From Desulfotruncus alcoholivorax DSM 16058 (lineage in GTDB: Bacteria > Bacillota > Desulfotomaculia > Desulfotomaculales > Desulfallaceae): DNA of 64,000 bases. The stretch is from NCBI RefSeq assembly GCF_000430885.1, contig NZ_AUMW01000012.1, positions 57,695 to 121,694 on the forward strand, read 5' to 3'. Below the pieces are notes generated by a model, which was not told where the DNA came from, did not search any database, and was given only the letters and a program-made list of their open reading frames with translations. Shown here piece after piece: positions 25,760-36,438 of the stretch. The number at the start of each line of letters is the position of its first letter. The first letter of the stretch is position 1. A program made the position numbers and the translations under genes.

Positions 25760-25862
25760 TTAGTTACTATTGAGATAGTCAGAATTCAGGAGTCAGAATA
25801 AACCAATACCCCGAGCCGGTTCTCTCATTCTGACCCCTGAATTCTGACTTCTGGCTCCTGAA
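25760..25862. repeat. Palindromic intergenic repeat, family A copy 5
   Basis: AGTCAGAATTCAGGAGTCAGA...CCCCGAGCCGGTTCTCTCATTCTGACCCCTGAATTC. A full copy between sppA and pyrG. A half family B site (GTGTGTCCCC, 25861-25878) follows directly. Confidence 0.75.
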
Positions 25863-25878
25863 AGAGGTGTGTCCCCTA
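25861..25878. repeat. Half family B site
   Basis: AAAGAGGTGTGTCCCCTACC right after family A copy 5, immediately before the pyrG stop. Confidence 0.5.
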
Positions 25879-25879
25879 C

Positions 25880-27559
<1,680 letters not shown>

Positions 27560-27579
27560 TCATAAGAATAAGCAGGAGT

Positions 27580-27738
27580 TTATCCAAAATATTTGGCAGC
27601 TGCGACGTAACCCAGGAAGAGACCAACAATGCCCATAACCCCTGCCAGGGTGGGGGGAGCGGGGACGGGAAGTTTAAGCTTGGCAAATAATACGCCGATT
27701 AAAAACCCGGCCAGGGTGGTCATAATTACTTCGCGCAT
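27580..27738 (-). CDS. XapX-domain small membrane protein
   Basis: 52 aa, ATG at 27738 with GGAGGGG 5 nt upstream. TTLAGFLIGVLFAKLKLPVP followed by APPTLAGVMGIVGLFLGY matches the XapX domain (DUF1427): two short hydrophobic helices with a proline-rich turn. It starts 12 bp after the argS stop and is probably co-transcribed with it. Function of XapX proteins is unknown. Confidence 0.85.
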   Translation of the reverse strand: MREVIMTTLAGFLIGVLFAKLKLPVPAPPTLAGVMGIVGLFLGYVAAAKYFG

Positions 27739-27749
27739 GGTACCCCTCC

Positions 27750-29435
27750 TTACATTTTTTCGGGCGCGTTTACACCCAGCAGCCCCAGCCCGTTCCTCAA
27801 CACCACCCGGGTGGCCTCCACCAGCAGCAGGCGGGCATTGCTCAATTCAACATCACCGGTTATAACCCTATGCACGTTATAAAAGCTGTGCAGCAAGCCC
27901 GCCACCTCGTGCACATAACGGGCAATGCGGTGGGGAGCCAGCTGCCGCGCCGCCATGGCGACCTCTTCCGGGTAGTCGGCCAACCGCCGGGCCAGCGCTA
28001 ACTCGGCTTCCTCTTTCAACAGCCTCAGGTCCACCCTGTCAGCCGGGGGAATACTCCTGCCCTGTTCCGCCAGCTGCCTGAAGATGCTGCAAATACGGGC
28101 ATGGGCGTATTGAACGTAATACACCGGGTTATCATTGGACTGGGATCTGGCCAGGTCCAGGTCGAAATCCAGGTGACTGTCCGCGCTGCGCATAATAAAA
28201 AAGTAGCGCGCCGCGTCGCGTCCCACCTCATCCACCAGTTCCTCCAGGGTAACGAACTGCCCGGTGCGCTTGGACATGCGCACGATCTCTCCGCCGCTGA
28301 ACAGCCTGACCAGTTGCATCAAGATTACGTGCAGGGCCTCCGGGTTATAGCCCAGCGCCTCCATGGCCCCTTTCATCCTGGGTACATGGCCGTGATGGTC
28401 CGCGCCCCAGATGTTGATCACCCAGTCAAAGCCTCGCTCAAATTTGTTCATGTGATAGGCTATGTCGGCGGCAAAATAAGTGGGGATCCCGTTTTTCCGG
28501 ACCAGCACCTCGTCTTTTTCCACTCCAAAGGAGCTGGCTTTAAACCACAGGGCGCCGTCTTTTTCATAAATATGGCCTCTCTCCCTGAGACGGTTTACGG
28601 CTTCTTCCACCTTGCCGCTGTCGTGCAGTGACTGTTCGGAAAACCATACGTCATAATGCACCCCAAAATCGGCCAGCCCTTTTTTTATGGCGCCGGTTTT
28701 TTCTTTAAGAGCGTATTCCACCAGGGTATTCAGTCTTTTGGCGCGATCCGCCTCCAGCAAACCGTCACCGTTATCTTCAATAAAACGGCGCACCGTATCA
28801 ACTATATCCTGCCCGTGGTAGCCGTTTTCAGGCACTTCGGCCTCCCGGCCCAGCAGTTGGAAGTAACGGGCTTCCAGCGTTAGGGCAAAATTCTCGATCT
28901 GGTTGCCGGCGTCGTTAATGTAATATTCCCTGGTAACCTGCCAGCCGGCAGCGTCCAAAATTGAAGCAATGCTGTCGCCCAGGGCCGCCCCCCTGGCATT
29001 ACCCATGTGCAGCAAGCCGGTGGGATTGGCGCTGACAAACTCAACCTGCACTCTGCGGCCTTTTCCCGCCTCCACCCGGCCATAGGCGGATTGCCTGGCA
29101 ACCGCCTCGGGCAGGGCCTCCAGCACCCAGCGCGGGTCCAGGTGGAAATTAATAAAACCGGGGCCGGCCACTTCCGCCCGCTCCAGCCACTGCATTGAAC
29201 GGGGCAGGTTTTCCAATAGGATCTCGGCAATTTTCCGCGGCGCCATCCGGGCCTGCCTGGGCAGCAGCATGGCCAGATTGGTGGCAAAATCTCCGTGCTC
29301 CCGCTCCCGGGGCACCTCAACCACATATTCGGGCAAATCCACCGGCGGCAGCTGGCCTGCCTCAACGGCAGCCGCGGTAGCTGCGGCCATGGCTTGTCTT
29401 AAATTATTGCGCATTTTGTCTACTACGCCGGTCAT
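27750..29435 (-). CDS. argS: Arginine--tRNA ligase
   Basis: 561 aa. HIGH motif in [24 protein letters not shown]-like [13 protein letters not shown]-terminal Add1 domain (~1-90) and DALR C-terminal anticodon-binding region. It charges tRNA-Arg. The ATG at 29435 has GGGAGG 8 nt upstream. Length and motifs normal. Confidence 0.96.
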   Translation of the reverse strand: MTGVVDKMRNNLRQAMAAATAAAVEAGQLPPVDLPEYVVEVPREREHGDFATNLAMLLPRQARMAPRKIAEILLENLPRSMQWLERAEVAGPGFINFHLDPRWVLEALPEAVARQSAYGRVEAGKGRRVQVEFVSANPTGLLHMGNARGAALGDSIASILDAAGWQVTREYYINDAGNQIENFALTLEARYFQLLGREAEVPENGYHGQDIVDTVRRFIEDNGDGLLEADRAKRLNTLVEYALKEKTGAIKKGLADFGVHYDVWFSEQSLHDSGKVEEAVNRLRERGHIYEKDGALWFKASSFGVEKDEVLVRKNGIPTYFAADIAYHMNKFERGFDWVINIWGADHHGHVPRMKGAMEALGYNPEALHVILMQLVRLFSGGEIVRMSKRTGQFVTLEELVDEVGRDAARYFFIMRSADSHLDFDLDLARSQSNDNPVYYVQYAHARICSIFRQLAEQGRSIPPADRVDLRLLKEEAELALARRLADYPEEVAMAARQLAPHRIARYVHEVAGLLHSFYNVHRVITGDVELSNARLLLVEATRVVLRNGLGLLGVNAPEKM

Positions 29436-29459
29436 TATAACGATCCTCCCAGTGTTTTA

Positions 29460-29552
29460 TTAGGTCTTTGGAATTCAGCAATCAGAATTCAGAATATTGC
29501 TAGACGATAACCGTTCTCTCATTCCGACTCCCGGCTCCTGAATAGTTACAAG
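29460..29552. repeat. Palindromic intergenic repeat, family A copy 6
   Basis: GGAATTCAGCAATCAGAATTC...TGCTAGACGATAACCGTTCT...CGACTCCCGGCTCCTGAATA, upstream of argS. Confidence 0.75.
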
Positions 29553-29565
29553 TATTATCGCCGAA

Positions 29566-29593
29566 GCGGGCGGACAGGATCGCCCGCCCCTAC
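29566..29593. repeat. Family D palindrome, copy 2
   Basis: GCGGGCGGACAGGATCGCCC followed by GCCCCTAC; reverse-oriented copy of 18912-18941. Confidence 0.6.
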
Positions 29594-29654
29594 TTGGTTT
29601 TTACTTCCGCACCTACATATTATATCCCTTTTTAACCTTGAAAAAATTAAAAAA

Positions 29655-29676
29655 GAAAAACTGCCCGAAGGCAGTC
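29655..29676 (-). terminator. Rho-independent terminator of the T-box operon
   Basis: Minus strand: ACTGCC-TTCG-GGCAGT stem-loop followed by TTTTTC, ~60 nt after the iorB stop. Confidence 0.75.
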
Positions 29677-29710
29677 CCATATGGCTGTCCCAACAAAATG
29701 CGTGATCACC

Positions 29711-29740
29711 TGTAGGTGCACGGCATGCCGCGCACCTACA
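29711..29740. repeat. Palindrome containing the iorB stop codon
   Basis: TGTAGGTGC-ACGGCATGCCGC-GCACCTACA, perfect 9-bp arms. The iorB TAG at 29736-29738 is inside the right arm. Confidence 0.7.
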
Positions 29741-30326
29741 ATGACCTGGAATTATACCCGGCGGTAAAGGCGGCGTTGTTAACTTCCAGGAATTTGGGCG
29801 GTACCGTGGCCGCCAGGGCCTCCCGCCAAATTTCTTCTTCAATCGGCAATTCCCTGGCCAGTGCGCCCAGTAAAACCACATTGGCCGCTTTGGCGTTGCC
29901 GCACCGGATGGACTGCCGCAGCGCATCCAAAACCAGCACGTTATTTATTTTGCCTTTGATTTGTTCGATTATACCGGCCGGGTATTCCGCCTCGCCTGCC
30001 AGAACCGGCACGGGGTAAATCTGCTGGTCATTGATGATTACGGCGCCGCCCGGCTTCAGGTAGGAAAGCCAGCGCAGCGCTTCCAGCTGCTCAAAGGCCA
30101 GTATAACATCAGCCTCACCCTCTGAAATCAACGGTGAGTGGACTTTTTCCCCCAGGCGGACCTGGGTGACCACGCTGCCGCCCCGCTGGGCCATACCGTG
30201 AATTTCGGACACTTTGACATCATAGCCGACGGCACGGGCGGCCGCCGCCAGCACTTTGCTGGCCAGGATGGTTCCCTGCCCGCCGACTCCCACCATCAAT
30301 ACATCAACCGGTTTAAGCACAGGCAT
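29736..30326 (-). CDS. iorB: Indolepyruvate:ferredoxin oxidoreductase, beta subunit
   Basis: 196 aa from ATG 30326 (AAGG 5 nt upstream; a GTG at 30320 is an alternative). KPVDVLMVGVGGQGTILASK and EIHGMAQRGGSVVTQVRLG are the POR gamma-type motifs of IorB. With IorA it converts aryl pyruvates to arylacetyl-CoA with reduction of ferredoxin, a reversible reaction. It overlaps iorA by 14 bp. Last gene of the T-box operon; its stop codon lies within a 30-bp palindrome. Confidence 0.92.
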   Translation of the reverse strand: MPVLKPVDVLMVGVGGQGTILASKVLAAAARAVGYDVKVSEIHGMAQRGGSVVTQVRLGEKVHSPLISEGEADVILAFEQLEALRWLSYLKPGGAVIINDQQIYPVPVLAGEAEYPAGIIEQIKGKINNVLVLDALRQSIRCGNAKAANVVLLGALARELPIEEEIWREALAATVPPKFLEVNNAAFTAGYNSRSL

Positions 30327-32070
30327 TCCCACCTTTCATCGCCCCGGTTTTGCATACCTGGACGCACAGGTTGCACCCGACGCACAGGTTGGGGTCCACC
30401 GCGGACTTTTTATCTGTAACTGAAATGGCCGGGCAGCTCAGCCTGAGGCAAGTTTTACAGCCGTTGCATTTTTCCGGGTCCACCGTTACGGCGGGCCTGT
30501 TCTCCCGTTTCAACAATGCACAGGGCCGCCTGGCTATGATCACCGACGGGCCGGAAGCGGCCACTTCGGTTTGAACAACTTCTTTTAATTTTGCCATATC
30601 CAGGGGATCGACCACCTCCACCCTTGGCACGCCCAATGCCTTGCAGAGCATGGTCAGGTCCACTTCGGGAGCTTCCTTGCCTTTAAGGGTGCGCCCGGTG
30701 GCCGGGTGGTCCTGGTGGCCGGTCATGGCGGTGGTGCGGTTGTCTAAAATGATGACCGTGCTGTCGCCGCCGTTATAAACTGTGTTTAAAAGACCCGTGA
30801 TCCCGGAATGCAGGAATGTGGAGTCCCCGATAACCGCCACGGTTTTACCCCTGAGGCCGGGGACAGCCTTGTCAATGCCGTGGGACATGCCGATACTGGC
30901 GCCCATACATACGCAACTGTCGATGCCTTCCAGGGGAGGCAGGCCGCCCAGGGTATAGCAGCCGATGTCGCCGGTCACGGTCAGTTTAAGCCGGCGCAGG
31001 GTATAAAACACGCCGCGGTGCGGGCAGCCGGGGCATAATACCGGCGGGCGGGGCGGCGCGGCGGGCAGCCCCGCAAGCGGGTTTTCCGCCGCCGGCCGGG
31101 CGGGCAATACGCCGGCTTCGATGAATTTACGCCTGACCAGGCCCTGGCTGAACTCGCCGGTAGCGGGGAAAAGTTCCTTGCCGGTTACTTTAATGCCCAG
31201 CATGCGAATTTGTTCTTCCAAAAAGGGCTCAAGCTCTTCAACCACATATAAAGACTCTACGCAGGAGGCAAATTGTTTAATCAGTTCGACCGGCAGCGGG
31301 TTGGTAAGGCCCAGTTTCAGCACCGAGGCGTCCGGCAGCACTTCCCGGACAAACTGGTAGCTGATGCCGCTGGTAATAACGCCGGTTTTGGCACTGCCTT
31401 TGACGATGAAATTAACGGGGGCACTTTCACTGTATGCAGTAAGTTTAGCCAGTCTTTCCGCCAGGCTGACCCTGCGCAGGCGCCCGAAGGCGGGCACCAT
31501 CAGGTTCTTTTTGACATCTTTGGCGTATTGCTTGATTTCCCTGGCTCCCGGTTCGCCCAGCTCAACCATGCTCTGGGAGTGCGCCACCCGGGTGGTTATG
31601 CGCAGCATGACCGGGATATCAAATTTTTCACTGATTTCCAGGCCCAGTCCCACCATGTCCTTGGCCTCCTGGCTGTCCGCAGGTTCCAACATGGCTATTT
31701 TGGCGAACCTGGCGTAATAACGGTTGTCCTGTTCGTTCTGAGAGCTGTGCATGCCCGGGTCGTCCGCCGATACCAGCACCAGTCCCCCGTTAACGCCGGT
31801 GTAGGCCGCTGTAAACAGCGGGTCCGCAGCCACGTTGACGCCAACGTGTTTCATGGTAACCAGGGCCCTGGCCCCGGCCATGGCGGCGCCGATGCCCACT
31901 TCCAGGGCTACCTTTTCGTTGGGAGCCCATTCACTGTAAACCTCGTCGTAGCGGGAGAGGTTCTCCAGGATTTCGGTGCTGGGGGTGCCGGGGTAACCAG
32001 CCGCAAGGGTAACGCCGTATTCATAAGCGCCCCTGGCTATGGCGGCATTGCCGGATAGCAATTCCTTCAA
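30313..32070 (-). CDS. iorA: Indolepyruvate:ferredoxin oxidoreductase, alpha subunit
   Basis: 585 aa from the TTG at 32070, which has GGAGGG 7 nt upstream; a TTG at 32085 would lie inside that site. The N-terminal pyruvate-domain GYPGTPSTEILENL and the central TPP-binding GDIGCYTLGGLPPL...GASIGMSHG...DNRTTAMTGHQDHP are followed by two C-terminal [4Fe-4S] ferredoxin motifs, CNGCKTCLRLSC and CVGCNLCVQVC. It oxidatively decarboxylates indole-, phenyl- or hydroxyphenyl-pyruvate to the aryl-acetyl-CoA, or runs in reverse. Coupled to paaK (21 bp gap). Confidence 0.94.
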   Translation of the reverse strand: MKELLSGNAAIARGAYEYGVTLAAGYPGTPSTEILENLSRYDEVYSEWAPNEKVALEVGIGAAMAGARALVTMKHVGVNVAADPLFTAAYTGVNGGLVLVSADDPGMHSSQNEQDNRYYARFAKIAMLEPADSQEAKDMVGLGLEISEKFDIPVMLRITTRVAHSQSMVELGEPGAREIKQYAKDVKKNLMVPAFGRLRRVSLAERLAKLTAYSESAPVNFIVKGSAKTGVITSGISYQFVREVLPDASVLKLGLTNPLPVELIKQFASCVESLYVVEELEPFLEEQIRMLGIKVTGKELFPATGEFSQGLVRRKFIEAGVLPARPAAENPLAGLPAAPPRPPVLCPGCPHRGVFYTLRRLKLTVTGDIGCYTLGGLPPLEGIDSCVCMGASIGMSHGIDKAVPGLRGKTVAVIGDSTFLHSGITGLLNTVYNGGDSTVIILDNRTTAMTGHQDHPATGRTLKGKEAPEVDLTMLCKALGVPRVEVVDPLDMAKLKEVVQTEVAASGPSVIIARRPCALLKRENRPAVTVDPEKCNGCKTCLRLSCPAISVTDKKSAVDPNLCVGCNLCVQVCKTGAMKGGNACA

Positions 32071-32090
32071 GACTCTTCCCTCCAATTCTT

Positions 32091-33392
32091 TTATTCCTTG
32101 GGCCGGTTGTCGATAACCCGTTTTATCTTGCCCTCGCTGCGGGCAAGTGAACGCGGCTCTAACAGCCTCACTTTACAATTAATCGACAAAACACTGAATA
32201 TTTTCTGCCGGATCTTGCTTTCCAGGGCCTCCAAGTCCCGGAAGTGACCGGTAAACATCTCGTCGGTAAGTTCCACCTGGACTTCCATGATATCCAGGTA
32301 GCCTTTTTTGTTTACTAAGATTTGATAGTGCGGTGAAAGGCCGTCTATATTCATCAACACGGTTTCAATCTGGGACGGGAATACGTTGACCCCGGATATG
32401 ATCAGCATGTCATCAGTCCGGCCGCGTATTTTACGCATCCTGGCCAGGGTCCGGCCGCACTCACATTTCTCCTCGTTGATTACAGTTATATCTCTGGTGC
32501 GGTAGCGCAGTATGGGCAGGGCCTCCTTGGTCAGCGTGGTTATAACCAGCTCACCCTCTTGCCCCGGCGGCAGCTGCTCACCCGTCTCAGGGTCGATGAT
32601 TTCCACCAGGAAATGGTCCTCGTTAATGTGCTGGCCGGCAAAATGCAGGCATTCACCGGCCACGCCGGGCCCCATAACTTCACTGAGCCCGTAGTTATCA
32701 GTCGCCTTCATGTTCCAGGTGCGCTCCAGCTCAGCCCGCATGCTTTCGGTCCAGGCCTCGGCGCCGAACAGGCCGGTGCGGATGCCCAGGGATGCCGGGT
32801 CTATCCCCAGCCCGCGGGCAGTATCGGCCAGGTGCAGGGCATATGAAGGTGTGCCGACCAGGGCGGTGGCCCCGAAGTCCTGCATCAGCATAATCTGCCG
32901 GGTGGTATTGCCCACTGAAGCCGGCACCAGCGTTACACCCACTTTTTCCAGCCCGTAGTGCAGGCCGAAGGCGCCGGTAAAAAGCCCGTAGCCGAAGGTG
33001 ATCTGCACCACGTCCTCGTCCGTAACCCCGGCCATCGTAACCACCCGGGCCACCAGGTTGGACCAGTTCTCCAGGTCCCGGCGGGAGTATCCCACCACGG
33101 TTGGCTTGCCGGTGGTGCCGGAGGAGGCGTGCAGCCTGACTATTTGCTTTTTGGGCAAGGCAAACAGCCCGTAAGGGTAGTTATCCCGCAGCGCTGTTTT
33201 ATCGGTAAAGGGCAGCCTGGTTACATCAGCCAGCGACTGAATGTCCCCCGGCAGGACTCCGGCCCTGTCCAGGGCCTGACGATAAAACGGGACCCTTTCG
33301 TAAACCCGGGTCACCGTCTCTTTCAGTCTTTTTAATTGCAGGGAGCGCAGTTCCTCCCTGTCCATACATTCATGTTGAGGGTCCCAAATCAT
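32091..33392 (-). CDS. paaK: Phenylacetate-CoA ligase family protein
   Basis: 433 aa, the standard length. The AMP-binding motif is RLHASSGTTGKPTVVGYSR, with TDNYGLSEVMGPGVAGEC and YRTRDITVINEEKCECGR. It activates arylacetates to their CoA thioesters using ATP. The operon (aminotransferase, IorA, IorB) suggests arylacetate substrates such as phenylacetate or indole-3-acetate; in the iorAB context the genes can run either toward arylacetate or, in reverse, toward aromatic amino acids. Confidence 0.93.
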   Translation of the reverse strand: MIWDPQHECMDREELRSLQLKRLKETVTRVYERVPFYRQALDRAGVLPGDIQSLADVTRLPFTDKTALRDNYPYGLFALPKKQIVRLHASSGTTGKPTVVGYSRRDLENWSNLVARVVTMAGVTDEDVVQITFGYGLFTGAFGLHYGLEKVGVTLVPASVGNTTRQIMLMQDFGATALVGTPSYALHLADTARGLGIDPASLGIRTGLFGAEAWTESMRAELERTWNMKATDNYGLSEVMGPGVAGECLHFAGQHINEDHFLVEIIDPETGEQLPPGQEGELVITTLTKEALPILRYRTRDITVINEEKCECGRTLARMRKIRGRTDDMLIISGVNVFPSQIETVLMNIDGLSPHYQILVNKKGYLDIMEVQVELTDEMFTGHFRDLEALESKIRQKIFSVLSINCKVRLLEPRSLARSEGKIKRVIDNRPKE

Positions 33393-33436
33393 AAGTTTTC
33401 CACTTCCTTGTCCCTATATAAACAATAGCTTTGATT

Positions 33437-34684
33437 CTATAAAGTTTGACAAATTCCTTCTTGCCGGGCGGCTGATATTTGAGACGGGGCCGAGATCACC
33501 CGCGGGCGCACCCCGCAGCGCCGGACAAAACGAGCCATCCGGCGGAACGCTTCGCTCAGATCATCTATGGAGGCGGCGTAAGAAACCCTTACAAACCCCT
33601 CACCAGACTTTCCGAAGGCGTTACCCGGGACAAGGGCCACCTGCTCCTGTTTAAGCAGTTCTTCGGCAAATTGTTCAGAGCTCAAGCCGGTAACCGATAC
33701 CTGGGGAAAGGCATAAAAAGCCCCGCCGGGTTCAAAACACGGCACACCCATATCTTTAAAGGCCTGAACCACCAGGTGCCGCCTGCGGTTATAATGTTCA
33801 ACCATGCGGCGCATGCCGGCCCTGCCGTTTTTAAGGGCCTCCAGAGCTGCCATTTGCCCGGTTATCGGAGTGCATAGCATGGAATACTGGTGAATTTTAG
33901 TCATGGCCCCAATAAAATCAGGGTTGCCGGCAGCGTAGCCAACCCGCCAGCCCGTCATGGCGTAAGCTTTGCTGAAGCCGTTCAGCAGTATGGTGCGCTC
34001 CTGCATACCCGGCAGTGAGGACATGCAGGTATGCTGCCCGACATAAGTAAGCCGGTCGTATATCTCGTCGGAAATAACCACCAGGTCGTGCTCCACTGCA
34101 ACTTCAGCTATCCTGGCCAGTTCCTCCCGCTCCATAACGGCGCCGGTGGGGTTGTTGGGATAGCATAGCAGCAGCACCCTGGTATTAGGAGTTATGGCCG
34201 CCCGGACCTGGTCGGCGGATATTTGGAAGCCGTTATCCAGGCTGGTGGGTAAAAACACGGGTTTGCCTCCGGCCAGCGTAGTGCAGGGCGCGTAGGATAC
34301 ATATGAAGGTTCGGGAATTAAAACTTCGTCCCCGGGCTGTAACAGCGCCCGCATGGCCAGATCCAGCGCCTCACTGACGCCCACGGTAATTAGAATTTCG
34401 TTACGCGGGTTGTATTGAACGTTGTAGGTGTTTTGAAGTTCTGCGGCAACTGCCTCCCGCAGCTCCAAAAGGCCCCAGTTGGAGGTATACATGGTATAGC
34501 CTTTTTCCAGGGAATAAATACATGCCTCCCGAATGTGCCAGGGAGTGACGAAATCGGGCTCACCCACGCCCAGCGAGATTACGCCTTTCATTTCCGCTAC
34601 CAGGTCGAAGAATTTTCTTATACCCGAAGGCGGGATGTTTTGCACCGCCGGATTAATTCTTTGCGCCCATTTACTCATCGTCAT
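33437..34684 (-). CDS. PLP aminotransferase class I (aromatic/aspartate type)
   Basis: 415 aa. PLP Lys in LLNGFSKAYAMTGWRVGYAAG, with YPNNPTGAVM and SDEIYDRLTYVGQHT. Family assignment PatA/AspC-like class I; the exact amino acid is not fixed by sequence. Its ATG overlaps the stop of the Lrp gene (ATGA), so the regulator and enzyme are translated together. In an operon with IorAB and PaaK it most likely interconverts aromatic amino acids and their 2-oxoacids (inference). Confidence 0.88.
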   Translation of the reverse strand: MTMSKWAQRINPAVQNIPPSGIRKFFDLVAEMKGVISLGVGEPDFVTPWHIREACIYSLEKGYTMYTSNWGLLELREAVAAELQNTYNVQYNPRNEILITVGVSEALDLAMRALLQPGDEVLIPEPSYVSYAPCTTLAGGKPVFLPTSLDNGFQISADQVRAAITPNTRVLLLCYPNNPTGAVMEREELARIAEVAVEHDLVVISDEIYDRLTYVGQHTCMSSLPGMQERTILLNGFSKAYAMTGWRVGYAAGNPDFIGAMTKIHQYSMLCTPITGQMAALEALKNGRAGMRRMVEHYNRRRHLVVQAFKDMGVPCFEPGGAFYAFPQVSVTGLSSEQFAEELLKQEQVALVPGNAFGKSGEGFVRVSYAASIDDLSEAFRRMARFVRRCGVRPRVISAPSQISAARQEGICQTL

Positions 34685-35172
34685 GGTGATATCACCAGCC
34701 TCCTGTCTTCTTCACCATCTTCCATAATTACCCCGTCTTGTTTATAGGCTTTAAGCACAAAATGGGTGGTCGTGCTGACTACTCCCTCAATGGTGGCCAG
34801 CTTGGTTGAAACGAAATTGGAAATTTCCCTCATGCTGCGCCCTTCCAAAAAAACGGCCAGGTCATAGGTACCGCTCATCAGGCGCATGCTGCGAACCTCA
34901 GGGAAACGGTAAATGCGTTCAGCCACTGCATCAAAGCCAACATCCCTCTGAGGGGTGATGCGAACCTCAATCAGGGCGCTAACTTTTTCTTCCCCAACTT
35001 TCTCCCAGTTAACAAGCGTAATGTACCCGAGTATCGCTTTTCTGTCTTCCAGCTCCCTGATTATTCTTTTGATTTCTGCAGCATCGGCATTAAGCATAAC
35101 CGCTATTTCTTCTGCCGTAAGCCTGGCGTTGTTTTCCAGAAGCTCCAGTACTTCCTTTTCCACATTGTTCAT
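34681..35172 (-). CDS. Lrp/AsnC family transcriptional regulator
   Basis: 163 aa. N-terminal winged HTH (residues ~5-65, with LTAEEIAVMLNADAAEIKR) and a C-terminal RAM domain (~75-150). Lrp proteins bind amino acids and switch genes of amino acid metabolism. It is the first gene behind the T-box leader, 18 bp from the end of the terminator, and is coupled to the aminotransferase by a 4-bp overlap. Likely regulates its own operon; ligand unknown, possibly an aromatic amino acid. Confidence 0.9.
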   Translation of the reverse strand: MNNVEKEVLELLENNARLTAEEIAVMLNADAAEIKRIIRELEDRKAILGYITLVNWEKVGEEKVSALIEVRITPQRDVGFDAVAERIYRFPEVRSMRLMSGTYDLAVFLEGRSMREISNFVSTKLATIEGVVSTTTHFVLKAYKQDGVIMEDGEEDRRLVISP

Positions 35173-35197
35173 GTAATCACCCCTTTCAGTTAAAAAT

Positions 35198-35460
35198 AAA
35201 AAACCCCGTCCTTAAAAAGGGACGAGGTATGTATTGTTCTCGCGGTACCACCCTACTTGACCGGCCCCAAATACGGCACGGACCTCTCAAACCCTTTAAC
35301 GGCGGCAAACCGGCACGGCATACTTTCCAGCAAGGATTTCAACCGGCAGCTCCGGGGCGGCACGGGGGCATCAAACCCGCCGGGCTTGCACTACCCCCGG
35401 CTCGCTGGCTGATCTTACAGCACCCTTCTTCCCCATCGTTGCTTTTGCTTTTACATGAAT
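35198..35460 (-). promoter_or_regulatory. T-box leader (tRNA-responsive attenuator)
   Basis: Minus strand from the promoter at 35467-35495. The 14-base T-box AGGGTGGTACCGCG (35241-35254) is canonical and pairs as antiterminator. The alternative terminator is CCTCGTCCCTTTTTAAGG ACGGGG followed by TTTTTT (35198-35227). The stem I part starts near AACGATGGGGAAG and contains AGCGAG with a GCCGGG/CCCGGC distal stem. I could not fix the specifier codon with confidence. The leader opens transcription of the Lrp-aminotransferase-paaK-iorAB operon when its tRNA is uncharged. Confidence 0.9.
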
Positions 35461-35466
35461 ACGGTT

Positions 35467-35495
35467 ATTGTAGCACGGGGCATCAGGGGTGTCAA
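35467..35495 (-). promoter_or_regulatory. Consensus sigma-A promoter for the T-box operon
   Basis: Minus strand: -35 TTGACA (35490-35495), 17-bp spacer, -10 TACAAT (35467-35472). The only strong promoter in the gap between the operon and the SIMPL gene. Confidence 0.8.
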
Positions 35496-35523
35496 CAATT
35501 AACCGGTCAATTGACAGTGGTAT

Positions 35524-36252
35524 TTATTGAAACAGGTAGGTTATATCAGCACTGGCCTTGATTTCGGCCAGGCCGGGACTGATCGGGGTTGGCGCGCCGG
35601 CTCCGCCAGTGCCGGCCATCTTATTATCGTAGTAGATTACGGGCGGGGGCGCATTATCATACCAGCCGCCGGTGGCTGATTTTATGCCCGCAATCTTTTT
35701 GCCCAGCGCTGCGGCTATTATTTCAGCTTTGGACCTGGCATCTTCTACAGCCTGGCGAAGGGCCCGGGCTTTAAGCTCTTTGCCGCCTTCATAGTAAAAC
35801 TGAATGTTTTGGACCTGGTTGATACCGTTTTGAACCGCTAGGTCGATAACTTTCCCTGTTGAATTGATGTTCCTGACTGTCACCGTTATTTCATTCCGGA
35901 CCTCGTAGCCGGTTATCCTTGGCGCTTTATTTTCTTCGTAAACATATTTGGGATTAAGGTTATAACCCGAAGTGACCAAGTCATTCTGGCTAATTCCGCT
36001 GTTTTTTAGGGCAGCCAAAACTTTATTGACTATGGTGGCGTTCCGGGTTTGCGCCGCACCGGCCTCAGTTGCCTCGGTGATAACGGCAAAGCTTACTTCA
36101 GCCGTATTGGGGGCGACTTTTACTGTGCCGCTGCCGCTAACGGTTATTACGTTGTCCGGTGCGCCGTTATCCTCTGCAAAAGCGGCGGCGCTGAAGGAAA
36201 AAAGAACCAGTGCTGTTAATAAAGCAACCAGCAAACTCTTTGTCCTTTTCAC
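35524..36252 (-). CDS. SIMPL (DUF541) secreted protein
   Basis: 242 aa. Signal peptide of ~26 residues (SLLVALLTALVLFSFSAAAFA). The mature part starts DNVITVSGSGTVKVAPNTAE, the typical SIMPL opening, followed by ALKNSGISQNDLVTSGYNLNPKY (~105) and a C-terminal PTPISPGLAEIKASADITYLF. It is secreted or anchored outside the membrane. The family is widespread, and its role is unclear (linked to stress, oxidative or envelope). It has no partner in the next genes. Confidence 0.85.
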   Translation of the reverse strand: MKRTKSLLVALLTALVLFSFSAAAFAEDNGAPDNVITVSGSGTVKVAPNTAEVSFAVITEATEAGAAQTRNATIVNKVLAALKNSGISQNDLVTSGYNLNPKYVYEENKAPRITGYEVRNEITVTVRNINSTGKVIDLAVQNGINQVQNIQFYYEGGKELKARALRQAVEDARSKAEIIAAALGKKIAGIKSATGGWYDNAPPPVIYYDNKMAGTGGAGAPTPISPGLAEIKASADITYLFQ

Positions 36253-36373
36253 AAAAAAACCTCCTTTGAAATATGTTTTTAAGTATATTTAGCCGGCCTC
36301 GAAACCCCCTCTTAGGTAGGACTTAATATTAAGACGTTACATTTTTTAATTTGTTCCTCCAAAGTAAAAAATA

Positions 36374-36423
36374 AGGGGTCGGGCTTAACCTATTGAAATA
36401 AGTTAATAGGTAAGCCCGACCCG
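36374..36423. repeat. Short repeat, family C copy 4 (two arms)
   Basis: GGGTCGGGCTTAACCTATT and AATAGGTAAGCCCGACCC, near-perfect inverted arms about 18 bp long. Unlike copies 1-3, this copy carries both arms. It lies between the SIMPL and ypeB genes and could act as a terminator-like hairpin for ypeB. Confidence 0.6.
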
Positions 36424-36438
36424 ATTTGTTTTACTGTT

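Larger units (their letters stand above)
29436..29735. other. 300-bp gap: repeats and terminator
   Basis: Holds family A copy 6, a GCGGGCGGACAGGATCGCCC palindrome (29566-29593, family D copy 2), the iorAB terminator (29655-29676) and the left arm of the palindrome at the iorB stop (29711-29740). No gene seen. Confidence 0.7.
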
